Assembly (NCBI RefSeq): GCF_902762735.1
Contig: NZ_CACWPP010000015.1
Location: 1 to 40,373, forward strand
Direction: 5' to 3'
Origin: an uncultured Ruminococcus sp.
Lineage (GTDB): Bacteria > Bacillota > Clostridia > Oscillospirales > Ruminococcaceae
DNA length: 40,373 bases
The number at the start of each line of letters is the position of its first letter. Position 1 is the first letter of the stretch. Below are positions 22,559 through 30,672 of this stretch, piece after piece. The notes beneath the pieces are model-generated. The model worked only from the letters and a program-made list of their open reading frames with translations, searched no databases and was not told where the DNA came from. The translations under genes and the position numbers were made by a program.

Positions 22559-23738
22559 CTTTATTTGATACCACCTCTAGCAGAATTTGATCGTAAAGCA
22601 GAAGATACTCTTCATCGGAGGTATTCTCTGACAGCACGAAATCATCACCCTCATAAATAACGTTTATCTTCTTGAAAGATATATCCTTTCCAAGCATAAC
22701 ATAAACGCCCTTGTCATCGCCCTGAAATCTCAGCGCACTTCTGGGCACTCTGATACCCTGATATTCGTCAAATATCAGCTTTGCAGAAAGCGCGCGCTGA
22801 CCCACCAACGTCTGATCGACCCTGTCGCAGTCCAGCACGACTATCATATTTTCGCCAACGGTTTTCACAGATGCCACAGTGCAGTCATAAACAGTCCTTG
22901 ACGAATTCAGCTTCAGCGATACGGAAGCATCATCGGTTATCCTGGAATCAGCCTTGACTATGCCGACTATCTTGCACTTATAGCTGTCAAAGGTCTTGCC
23001 GATGGCGTTTGCAGGCGGCTTTTTATCACCTTTGATTATCTCGCGTATCTCGTTTTCTCCCAGCTTATCCACAGCGGAAGTCTTTAGCGTATCCTCATAA
23101 CCGTCTGCATAGGATACAAAATAGCCTGTCCTGTCAGCCTTGATAACATCATCAGGCGCACTGACAGCATCATTGAGCTTTGCTTTTTCTGCCTTTAAAG
23201 CGCTGAGTGCATCGTCAAAACCCGCCTCTGTGCCTGTGATCACGCCGTACATATTGCTGTTCAGCTCTATCTGAGACTTTATTTCGGGCAGCTTATCCAG
23301 CTCTCGTTCCTCAAGCACTTCGAGCATATCATTATAGCCGTTCCTGACACCTGCAAGCAGAGCCGCAGGCTCAGCATAATTAGTGGCGGCAGGATCCTGC
23401 GATTTTTCGAGCAGTGCTATCTCCTCATCTATCTCAGCTATCCTGTCACGGGCGTATATCGCCTTTTCGGACGGAAATACTTCTGCGATAGTGCTGTTTA
23501 CGGAGACTTTGCTGCCGTCAGCATACTTATAATCAAGTACACCGTCACCGTTATATGTGACAACGCTCTCGTCCCTGACGATTATGCCGTCAAACATAAT
23601 ATCTTCATTTACAGTTGCAAGCACTGCCTCTTCGGTATCATGCTTGTCATGCACAAAGCGATAGACCTGTGTGCATATGGTCGTTATCATCAGTAAAGAA
23701 ACCAGTCCCGCAAGTATTTTTACGGTCAATGAATTCAT
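22509..23738 (-). CDS. HlyD-like membrane-fusion/adaptor protein
   Basis: One N-terminal transmembrane helix (about residues 6-25) followed by an extracytoplasmic region. A biotinyl-lipoyl-like half (IMFDGIIVRDESVVTYNGDGVLDYKYADGSKVSVNSTIAEVF) precedes a coiled-coil hairpin (about 95-190, alternating Glu/Lys/Leu), then the second lipoyl half (DDVIKADRTGYFVSYADGYE), and a beta-barrel (RVPRSALRFQGDDKGVYVMLGKDISFKKINV). This is the HlyD/periplasmic adaptor plan, as in Gram-positive export systems. No ABC transporter lies next to it; it sits between hfq and yggS, upstream of sepF, which suggests a role at the envelope or division site. Function unknown. Confidence 0.75.
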   Translation of the reverse strand: MNSLTVKILAGLVSLLMITTICTQVYRFVHDKHDTEEAVLATVNEDIMFDGIIVRDESVVTYNGDGVLDYKYADGSKVSVNSTIAEVFPSEKAIYARDRIAEIDEEIALLEKSQDPAATNYAEPAALLAGVRNGYNDMLEVLEERELDKLPEIKSQIELNSNMYGVITGTEAGFDDALSALKAEKAKLNDAVSAPDDVIKADRTGYFVSYADGYEDTLKTSAVDKLGENEIREIIKGDKKPPANAIGKTFDSYKCKIVGIVKADSRITDDASVSLKLNSSRTVYDCTVASVKTVGENMIVVLDCDRVDQTLVGQRALSAKLIFDEYQGIRVPRSALRFQGDDKGVYVMLGKDISFKKINVIYEGDDFVLSENTSDEEYLLLYDQILLEVVSNKDVSVSSKAERDNESSE

Positions 23739-23753
23739 TTCTGCACGACCTTC

Positions 23754-24002
23754 TTATCCTTCGTTCTGATTAGTTCTTGTTGCGTCGTGGATATTGACCG
23801 AACGATCGGGAACTATTGTGGAGATGGCATGCTTGTAAACAACGTTCTGCTTGCCCTCACAATCAAGGAATACCACATAGCTGTCAAAAGCCTTTACTAT
23901 GCCCTTGAACTGATAGCCGTTCATCAGTATGAACTTGACCATCACCTGCTCCTTCCTTGCCTGATTAAGAAAAACGTCCTGAAGATTGATATTCTTATTC
24001 AT
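23754..24002 (-). CDS. hfq: RNA chaperone Hfq
   Basis: 82 residues, the normal size for Hfq of Firmicutes. Sm1 motif is seen in [35 protein letters not shown] and Sm2 in [13 protein letters not shown] (the YKHA signature of the proximal RNA-binding face). Hfq forms a hexameric ring that pairs small RNAs with mRNAs. AAGGAG lies about eight bases before the ATG. It follows miaA, the arrangement conserved widely in bacteria. Its presence is relevant to the candidate structured RNA at 38422-38698. Confidence 0.96.
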   Translation of the reverse strand: MNKNINLQDVFLNQARKEQVMVKFILMNGYQFKGIVKAFDSYVVFLDCEGKQNVVYKHAISTIVPDRSVNIHDATRTNQNEG

Positions 24003-24070
24003 TTTTTTACACTCCTTCTCTATATCTTCGTGTAGGTCACATTAGTGTACAGATATATCATTACAATACA

Positions 24071-25033
24071 TCATTTTATATTATAACACATAATTTCTGA
24101 TTTGGCTACTATCTTTTGAACATTTTCAATAATTTTTTTCAAATCGTCAAAAATATCAATTCTGACCCATGAAATATTGTCAACTCGCCTAAACCATGTC
24201 AGCTGTCTTTTTGCATAATGCCTTGTTTCAACGATTATTTTATCAAGGCACTCTTCCAGCCCTGCCCTGCCCTCGAAATACGGCACAAGCTCTTTATAGC
24301 CTATCGCCTGACCTGCTGTTGCCAGCCCGCCCTTCTGCCAGACCTCCCTGCACTCTTCCACCATGCCGTTTTCAGCCATGATGCGAACTCTCCGCTCGAT
24401 GCGGTCATAGAGATACTGTCTGTTCTCGGCGGTCAGCCCTATGATGCATGCGTTATATGGCGACGGTTCGCGCCTGCTGTTGAGCTTATGTTCTGACAGC
24501 TTAGTGCCTGTCAGCTCAAAGACTTCCAGCCCTCTTATGACACGGGGCAGGTTATTCTCGTGTACCTTAGCAGCAGTTTCAGGGTCTACCTCACACAGTT
24601 TCAGCCAGAGGGCATGTGCGCCCTCTTCCTTTGCCTGCTTTTCTAAGCGGGCGCGTATGGCAGGGTCACTGCCTGTGTCATCAAAGATGATATTATCCAC
24701 CAGTGAGCTGATATACAGTCCTGTTCCGCCGCATATTATCGGCAGATGCCCCCTGCTCCTCACCTCGCGTATCTTCTGTGAAGCAAGCGACACATAGTCT
24801 GCCACGCTGAACGGTTCGCCCGCATCGAGAAAATCTATCAGATGATGAGGAACGCCCTGCATCTCTTCGACAGTCGGCTTTGCGGTGGCGATATTCAGCC
24901 CCTTGTATATCTGCATTGAGTCAGCCGATATAACTTCGCCGTCATAGAGTTTTGCCAGTTCTACCGCCAGTGCAGTTTTGCCCGATGCGGTAGGTCCTGC
25001 TATGACCAGCAGAGGTATTTTGTTTTCGTCCAC
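24071..25033 (-). CDS. miaA: tRNA dimethylallyltransferase
   Basis: Adds the isopentenyl group from dimethylallyl diphosphate to A37 of tRNAs reading UNN codons. The P-loop AGPTASGKTALAVELAKLYDGEVISADSMQIYKGLNIATAKPT lies at the N-terminus, followed by HHLIDFLDAGEPFSVADY and GGTGLYISSL; the C-terminal IGYKELVPYFEG and RHYAKRQLTWFRR blocks are also present. 320 residues is typical. The start is GTG with GAGGT seven bases upstream. The product i6A37 is the substrate of MiaB, encoded at the head of the same gene run. Confidence 0.96.
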   Translation of the reverse strand: MDENKIPLLVIAGPTASGKTALAVELAKLYDGEVISADSMQIYKGLNIATAKPTVEEMQGVPHHLIDFLDAGEPFSVADYVSLASQKIREVRSRGHLPIICGGTGLYISSLVDNIIFDDTGSDPAIRARLEKQAKEEGAHALWLKLCEVDPETAAKVHENNLPRVIRGLEVFELTGTKLSEHKLNSRREPSPYNACIIGLTAENRQYLYDRIERRVRIMAENGMVEECREVWQKGGLATAGQAIGYKELVPYFEGRAGLEECLDKIIVETRHYAKRQLTWFRRVDNISWVRIDIFDDLKKIIENVQKIVAKSEIMCYNIK

Positions 25034-25106
25034 CTTATCACCTCGTTTTATATCGTTCCCGCCGACACTTTTGCAGCATCGGCACTATCTTTTGGCAGAA
25101 TACGGT

Positions 25107-27248
25107 TCAGACCAGCCGTCTGAACTGTCTCTCGATGTCCTTTTTTGTCAGCTTTATCAGCACAGGTCTGCCGTGCGGACAATAGCGCGTTTCGTTATTT
25201 TCGTAGACCGCATTGAGCAGTGCCTGCAACTCTATCAGGGTGCTGTCATCGTTCGCCTTTATCGCCGCTTTGCAGGCAAGCGAATGGTAGAGGTCATCGA
25301 AAATATCCAGCTGAGGGTCATGCTTGCACTGAATGAAATTCTTTGCAAGTGCGGTCACGACTTCGGTGGGGTTCTTGTCAGCGCCGAGAATTATCGGCAC
25401 GCCCTTGACAGCCACTGTCGGTGCGACATCAGGTTCTATTTCGAAGCCCAGTCTGCCCAGTTTATCCACATTTGCCGCCAGCGCATCATATTCTTCATAC
25501 GAAAGCATGACCATGACGGGTTCGAGAAGCATCTGCGTTTCTAGTTCGTTTATATCGCCCTTTATCTTCTCGAATATGTATCTTTCGTGGGCGGCATGCT
25601 TATCCATAAGCAGCATCTCGTCGCCCGCCTGCGCCACCACATAAGTCTTGAAAAGTTCACCGACAACTATCGGCTTGGGCTTGTTTGGTGTGCGCTTTAC
25701 TTCCTGCACCACCGAACGCACAAAACTTCTGCCGCTGATGTAATGGAAACTGCTGTCGTTTTCATCGGGTGCATCGGGCAGAGGCATCTCCTGCAATACT
25801 TTGTTTATCTCTTCAACGGTTATCTTTTCCTTCGGCTTCGGCGCGGGTGCAGGTGCGGCGCTGTCAAGTTCTGACAGGAAAAGATCTTCGCCCGCCTTGC
25901 GGCTCTCCTCATCTATGGGAATATTCTCGACCTTTGAGACCTTAGGCTCAAATGGCTTGACTTCGGGCGGCGGCGGGAGAGGTCTGTCCTCTTCTGCCAT
26001 CGGCTGATACTGTATCTTTTCAGGCTCATGCTTTGGCTGAGGTGCAGGCTGTTCAGCTGTCTGCATCTCTTTTGCAGGTTCGGTGACAACGGGCTTGACC
26101 ATCTCCTCGCGAATGCTGTCAGAGGGGACTTCCTCAGTAAGCGTTTCTTTTTCCTCAACACCGAATTCCAGCTGAACGCTGTTGTCCTCGGGCGGGAAAT
26201 CATAGAGTTCATGGGCGGAGAAATTCTTCTTTTTATCAAGCACCATCTCGCGGGGAGCATCGCGCTCCATCAGCGCATTTTTCACCGCGAAATAGACGGC
26301 TTCGTGCATCAGCTTTTCATCTGAGAAGCGCACCTCTATCTTAGTGGGGTGTACGTTCACATCCACCGTGTTTGGCGGAACGTCTATATACAGCACGCAC
26401 GCGGGAAATTTTCCGACCATTATATTATTGCGGTAGGCTTCCTCCAGTGCGGCGGCGCAAGCCTTTGACTTGACAAATCTGCCGTTGACGAAAAAATTCT
26501 GGAACTTGCGGTTCAGCTTGGCTTCCAGCGGTTTGACCGTATGACCGTGAACGTGTATGCCCTGCCATGTATAGTCAACTTCTATCAGGCTGTTGGCAAA
26601 TTCTCTGCCATAGACCGAGTACACTGCCGAATATATCTTGCCGTCACCTGCGGTAAGCAGTTCGGTCTTGTTATCGCGTATCAGTTTGAAAGAAATGTCG
26701 GGGTGAGAAAGGGTCAGCTTTGTGACAAGATCGGCAACGTGGTTTGCTTCGGAACTGTCTTTTTTTAGGAATTTCAGTCTTGCGGGAACGTTGTAGAAAA
26801 TATCCCTTACAACAAAAGTAGTACCATCGGGACAGCCGCACTGCTCACTGATCTTTTCCTCTGCGCCCTCAATAGCGTAGTGAGTGCCGTAGCTGTCTCC
26901 CTTGCGCTTGGTCAGCACATCGACTTTCGCCACCGCACAGATAGAAGCCAGCGCCTCACCGCGAAAACCGAGAGTCATTATGCTGTCAAGGTCATCTTTC
27001 TGCGAGATCTTGCTGGTGGCATGACGAAGAAAGGCAGTGGGCAGATCATCGGGTGCGATGCCCTTGCCGTTATCGGTGACGCGCATATAGGTGCGCCCGC
27101 CGTTCTTTATCTCGACGGTTATGTTCGTTGCGCCTGCATCTATGGCGTTTTCAAGAAGTTCCTTGACCACCGAAGCGGGTCTGTCGATGACCTCACCTGC
27201 GGCGATAAGTTCGGAAACTTCCCTGCTCAAAACTCTTATCTCTGACAT
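25107..27248 (-). CDS. mutL: DNA mismatch repair protein MutL
   Basis: N-terminal GHKL ATPase (about residues 1-330) with ENAIDAGAT, DNGKGI and GFRGEALASI motifs. A long Pro/Glu-rich linker (about 350-500) follows. The C-terminal dimerisation domain contains MDKHAAHERYIFEK, matching the metal-binding endonuclease motif DQHA-x2-E-x4-E (with K for Q), SLACKAAIKAND and the final CPHGRPVLIKL motif. This MutL therefore looks capable of nicking, as expected in bacteria without MutH. AGGA precedes the ATG. It follows mutS by about 40 bases. Confidence 0.96.
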   Translation of the reverse strand: MSEIRVLSREVSELIAAGEVIDRPASVVKELLENAIDAGATNITVEIKNGGRTYMRVTDNGKGIAPDDLPTAFLRHATSKISQKDDLDSIMTLGFRGEALASICAVAKVDVLTKRKGDSYGTHYAIEGAEEKISEQCGCPDGTTFVVRDIFYNVPARLKFLKKDSSEANHVADLVTKLTLSHPDISFKLIRDNKTELLTAGDGKIYSAVYSVYGREFANSLIEVDYTWQGIHVHGHTVKPLEAKLNRKFQNFFVNGRFVKSKACAAALEEAYRNNIMVGKFPACVLYIDVPPNTVDVNVHPTKIEVRFSDEKLMHEAVYFAVKNALMERDAPREMVLDKKKNFSAHELYDFPPEDNSVQLEFGVEEKETLTEEVPSDSIREEMVKPVVTEPAKEMQTAEQPAPQPKHEPEKIQYQPMAEEDRPLPPPPEVKPFEPKVSKVENIPIDEESRKAGEDLFLSELDSAAPAPAPKPKEKITVEEINKVLQEMPLPDAPDENDSSFHYISGRSFVRSVVQEVKRTPNKPKPIVVGELFKTYVVAQAGDEMLLMDKHAAHERYIFEKIKGDINELETQMLLEPVMVMLSYEEYDALAANVDKLGRLGFEIEPDVAPTVAVKGVPIILGADKNPTEVVTALAKNFIQCKHDPQLDIFDDLYHSLACKAAIKANDDSTLIELQALLNAVYENNETRYCPHGRPVLIKLTKKDIERQFRRLV

Positions 27249-27290
27249 TTTGCTTTCCTGTTCTATGGCTCGGCTGAGCCTTAATGTTTA

Positions 27291-29906
27291 TTACACATAC
27301 CTCAGCAGATCTTTGACGAATGCGCGGAGTTCTTCATCGTTCATTTCGTCGATGTTGGTCTTGCGGAGTTTATCTGTCACTATGCTGTCGCTTATCTTGT
27401 CGAACGAGATCTGGTCGGCATCGGCTTTTGCGGCGGCAGCTTTTGCTTTGATGGCTTCGGCTTCCATTTCGCCCAGCAGAGATTTGGCTCTGCCGATTAT
27501 CTTGCTTGGCAGACCTGCCAGCTTCGCAACTTCGATACCGTAACTCTCATCTGCGCCGCCCGGAACTATCTTTCGCAGGAACTTGATGTTATCGCCCTGA
27601 CGCTTGACGGCAACAGAGTAATTTTTTACTCCCGTAAGTTCGTCCTCAAGGGCTATCAGTTCGTGATAATGGGTGGCAAATAGGGTCTTACAGCCCAGCG
27701 AGCGCGATGTGGAGATATACTCCGACACCGAGCGGGCGATAGCTATGCCGTCAAAAGTAGAAGTACCTCTTCCCACTTCATCGAGGATAACGAGGCTGTT
27801 TTTTGTGGCATGCTTGACTATGTCTGCGACCTCACTCATTTCCACCATAAAAGTTGACTGCCCTGCGGTGAGGTCATCAGATGCGCCTATACGGGTGAAT
27901 ATCTGATCTACCACCGAGATCTTGGCGTAATCTGCGGGCACGAAACAGCCTATCTGCGCCATAAGGGTTATCAGCGCCACCTGACGCATATATGTGGATT
28001 TACCCGACATATTCGGTCCCGTAATGACAGCCATTCTGTTGCTGCCCAGATCGAGATAGGTGTCGTTGGGCACGAAGACCTCATCTGTCTGCATAAGTTC
28101 GACAACGGGGTGTCTGCCGTTTTTGATGTTTATTATGCCGTCGATGGCTATCTCGGGCTTGGTGTAGTTATTCTTTATAGCGGCAGTCGCGTAGGAACAA
28201 AGCACATCTACCTCAGCGACTGCTGTGGCGGTATCCTGCACTATGCGAAGCTGTGTTGCGATAAAGTCACGCACCTCAGTGAATATCTCCTGTTCAAGTG
28301 AGAGTATCTTGTCGCTTGCACCGAGAATGGTATTCTCAGCAACTTTCAGTTCATCTGTTATGAAGCGCTCGCAGTTGGCGAGGGTCTGCTTTCTGATATA
28401 GTTATCGGGTATCAGGTCATAGTATGATTTTGTGACCTCTATATAATAGCCGAAAACGCGGTTATAACCTATTTTCAGCGTTTTGATGCCCGTTTTTTCC
28501 TTTTCGCGCTCGGCAATGTCATCTATTATGCCCTTACCGCCCGAGATTATGTTCCTCAGACCGTCAAGCTGTTCATTGAATCCATCGCGTATCACGCCGC
28601 CGTCCTTGACATTTGCGGGCGGCTCGTCCACCAGTGCATTTTCCACCAGATTTGAAATGGCATCAAGGGTGGAAATGCGGCTGTTGCAGTCTTTGATAAG
28701 TTTGCCGTCAAATGCCGAAAGCTGTTTTTTCAGTTCGGGGAGTTTCAGCGCTGTCAGCGAGAGCGACTTGATGTCACGCGGGCTGGCAGACTTGTACATC
28801 ACCCTTGTCATAAGGCGTTCAAGGTCATACACGCCGCCGAGAACTTCCTTTATCTCACCCAGCGCAACGGGGTCGCGCACCAGCTGTTCGACCGCATTGA
28901 GCCTGTCGATTATCTTTGCGGGATTTATGAGCGGCTGTTCGAGCCATGATTTCAGCATACGGTTGCCCATTGAGGTCTTGGTATTGCTGATGACCCAGAG
29001 CAGAGAGCCTTTTTTCTGCTTATTGCGCAGTGTTTCGGTAAGTTCGAGGTTGCGCCTTGCGGTAAAGCCGATGGTCATTATCGGGTCGGCATCGTGGCGG
29101 GTTATCTCGGAAAATCTGCCAACAAGCGCTTTCTGGGTATCGTGGATATAGGCGAACAGTCCGCAGACCGCGAATGCGCTTATACTGTCAGCTTTCAGTC
29201 CCAGCGAGTCGAGACTGTTGACCGAGAACTGGGTCAGCACTTCATCGGTGTGATGTTCGGGGTCAAAGTCTGCATCTTCCAGCAGCTGAACGCTGGTCTT
29301 TATCTTCTCGCGGATAAATGCAGATATTTCCTTATTTGAGAGGATAGCATCATTTATAAGTATCTCTGAGGGCGAAAATCTGGACAGCTCATTTATGGCG
29401 CTGTTTGCGGTATCCTTCCCCGAAAACTCAAACAGATGCACCTCACCTGTGGAAATATCTGCAAGGCAGAGCGAGGCTTCCTTAGCTTTCATATAGAACG
29501 CGCAGAGATAGTTGTTTGACGATTCATCGAGCATACTGCTCTCAATAAGTGTACCCGGTGTGACCACCCTTATGACCTCACGCGGGACAAGTCCCTGACA
29601 TTCGGACGGGTCTTTGGTCTGCTCGCATATCGCCACCATATGACCCTTTTCTATCAGTTTTTTCAGGTAGACATCGCAGGCATGGTAGGGCACGCCGCAC
29701 ATCGGTGCGCGTTCGTCAAGCCCGCAGTCACGACCTGTCAGGGTCAGTTCAAGCTCTTTCGAGACCAGCAGTGCATCATCAAAGAACATCTCATAAAAGT
29801 CACCCAGACGGTAAAAAAGAATGTGGTTTTTATACTTTTTTTTCACCACAAGATACTGCTGCATCATCGGGGTCAGCTTTTTTTCGTCTATATCTTTCAG
29901 TGTCAA
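27291..29906 (-). CDS. mutS: DNA mismatch repair protein MutS
   Basis: About 870 residues with all MutS domains. Mismatch-recognition motif Phe-x-Glu in LGDFYEMFFDDA near residue 35; connector and lever/clamp regions in the middle; ATPase at the C-terminal third with Walker A GPNMSGKSTYMRQ, Walker B region SLVILDEVGRGTST and FATHYHEL. A GTG at 29915 is in frame, but GGAG overlaps it. TTG at 29906 has that GGAG eight bases upstream, so the TTG start is preferred and gives MTLKDIDEKKLTPMMQQY. Element copy C lies in the spacer between the ylbF-like gene and mutS. Confidence 0.95.
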   Translation of the reverse strand: MTLKDIDEKKLTPMMQQYLVVKKKYKNHILFYRLGDFYEMFFDDALLVSKELELTLTGRDCGLDERAPMCGVPYHACDVYLKKLIEKGHMVAICEQTKDPSECQGLVPREVIRVVTPGTLIESSMLDESSNNYLCAFYMKAKEASLCLADISTGEVHLFEFSGKDTANSAINELSRFSPSEILINDAILSNKEISAFIREKIKTSVQLLEDADFDPEHHTDEVLTQFSVNSLDSLGLKADSISAFAVCGLFAYIHDTQKALVGRFSEITRHDADPIMTIGFTARRNLELTETLRNKQKKGSLLWVISNTKTSMGNRMLKSWLEQPLINPAKIIDRLNAVEQLVRDPVALGEIKEVLGGVYDLERLMTRVMYKSASPRDIKSLSLTALKLPELKKQLSAFDGKLIKDCNSRISTLDAISNLVENALVDEPPANVKDGGVIRDGFNEQLDGLRNIISGGKGIIDDIAEREKEKTGIKTLKIGYNRVFGYYIEVTKSYYDLIPDNYIRKQTLANCERFITDELKVAENTILGASDKILSLEQEIFTEVRDFIATQLRIVQDTATAVAEVDVLCSYATAAIKNNYTKPEIAIDGIINIKNGRHPVVELMQTDEVFVPNDTYLDLGSNRMAVITGPNMSGKSTYMRQVALITLMAQIGCFVPADYAKISVVDQIFTRIGASDDLTAGQSTFMVEMSEVADIVKHATKNSLVILDEVGRGTSTFDGIAIARSVSEYISTSRSLGCKTLFATHYHELIALEDELTGVKNYSVAVKRQGDNIKFLRKIVPGGADESYGIEVAKLAGLPSKIIGRAKSLLGEMEAEAIKAKAAAAKADADQISFDKISDSIVTDKLRKTNIDEMNDEELRAFVKDLLRYV

Positions 29907-29940
29907 TTCTGCCACTCCGTTCTATATTAAAAGGTAATAT

Positions 29941-30058
29941 GACTATCCCTTCAGCACACCACTGCAAAATACCTTTATCAATGTGGAAAGATAACCGCCA
30001 GCTGTATTGGGTTCCCGATATAACATCGTTTATTTTGGTGTATCAGCGGGATAATCAC
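29941..30058 (+). mobile_element. Short terminal-inverted-repeat element, copy C (MITE-like)
   Basis: 118 bp flanked by exact 12-bp direct repeats (AAAAGGTAATAT at 29929-29940 and 30059-30070). Left end GACTATCCCTTCAGCACACC, right end the complement of GTGATTATCCCGCTGATACA. Its interior is shorter and differs from copies A, B and D, lacking the AAAAGGATAATTGAGCGCCC core, so only the ends are conserved. It lies just upstream of mutS. Confidence 0.8.
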
Positions 30059-30080
30059 AAAAGGTAATATCCGTTATATT

Positions 30081-30494
30081 TTAGCCGCAGCCTCCGCAGG
30101 ATGCACAGCTTCCCGAACAGCCTGAAGGTGCCTGTGCGGGGCAAGTCTCGGGGTCTTCGCCGTTTGCTGCCTGCTGGAGGATATAGTATACCGACTTCAT
30201 AAGCGCATCTATATCAGCCTTCGCCTCATTGAAAGCTACCATTTTAGGCATAGCCATTATCTCGTCATACAGCTCTTTTATCTCGCTGTCGAGAGATGTG
30301 AGCCTGTCAGCGTCCTTATCGGGCTTGCGCATCTCAACGCCAAGTTCAGAGCGCAGCTGGTTAAATCTGCCGATGGAATTCTGTATCTCGGTATCAGTGT
30401 CGTTGAACTTTGCCGCTTCCTCGTACTTCTTATATCTTTCATCTTCCTGTATAGCTTTGCCAAGCTGTCTTGTGAGTTCGATAACGTTCATCAT
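30081..30494 (-). CDS. YlbF/YmcA-family protein with Cys-rich tail
   Basis: Residues about 1-110 form the helical YlbF/YmcA (com_ylbF) domain: LGKAIQEDERYKKYEEAAKFNDTDTEIQ then FNQLRSELGVEM and LDSEIKELYDEIMAMP. In B. subtilis YlbF, YmcA and YaaT form a complex that influences Spo0A phosphorylation, RNase Y and competence and can carry Fe-S clusters. The last ~20 residues have six Cys (C-x6-C-x3-C-x2-C-x2-C pattern in CPAQAPSGCSGSCASCGGCG), a likely metal or Fe-S site. AGGAG precedes two adjacent ATG codons. It follows miaB, itself an Fe-S enzyme, and lies between element copies C and D. Confidence 0.85.
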   Translation of the reverse strand: MMNVIELTRQLGKAIQEDERYKKYEEAAKFNDTDTEIQNSIGRFNQLRSELGVEMRKPDKDADRLTSLDSEIKELYDEIMAMPKMVAFNEAKADIDALMKSVYYILQQAANGEDPETCPAQAPSGCSGSCASCGGCG

Positions 30495-30525
30495 AGATCA
30501 CTCCTGTAATATTATAGATTTTTAT

Positions 30526-30665
30526 GACTACCCATTTGGCACACCAGCTGAAAATGCGTTAAACAAAAGGATAATTGAGCGCCCCATATCTTGGAAAAGA
30601 TATACGCCAAACATCTTAGTTCTGTAAAACCGCTGTTTTGGTGGTGTGTCAGCGGGATAACCACG
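30526..30665 (+). mobile_element. Short terminal-inverted-repeat element, copy D (MITE-like)
   Basis: 140 bp flanked by near-identical 11-bp repeats (TAGATTTTTAT at 30515-30525, TAGACTTTTAT at 30666-30676). Left end GACTACCCATTTGGCACACC, right end the complement of GTGGTTATCCCGCTGACAC. Interior carries AAAAGGATAATTGAGCGCCC and a short hairpin (ATATCTT/AAGATAT) where copy B has a long one. The miaB stop codon lies within the right duplication, so the insertion leaves MiaB intact. Confidence 0.82.
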
Positions 30666-30672
30666 TAGACTT

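Noticed and set aside
28483-29151. 222-codon plus-strand frame inside mutS
   Set aside because: Ser/Arg/Leu-rich antisense of a conserved MutS region.
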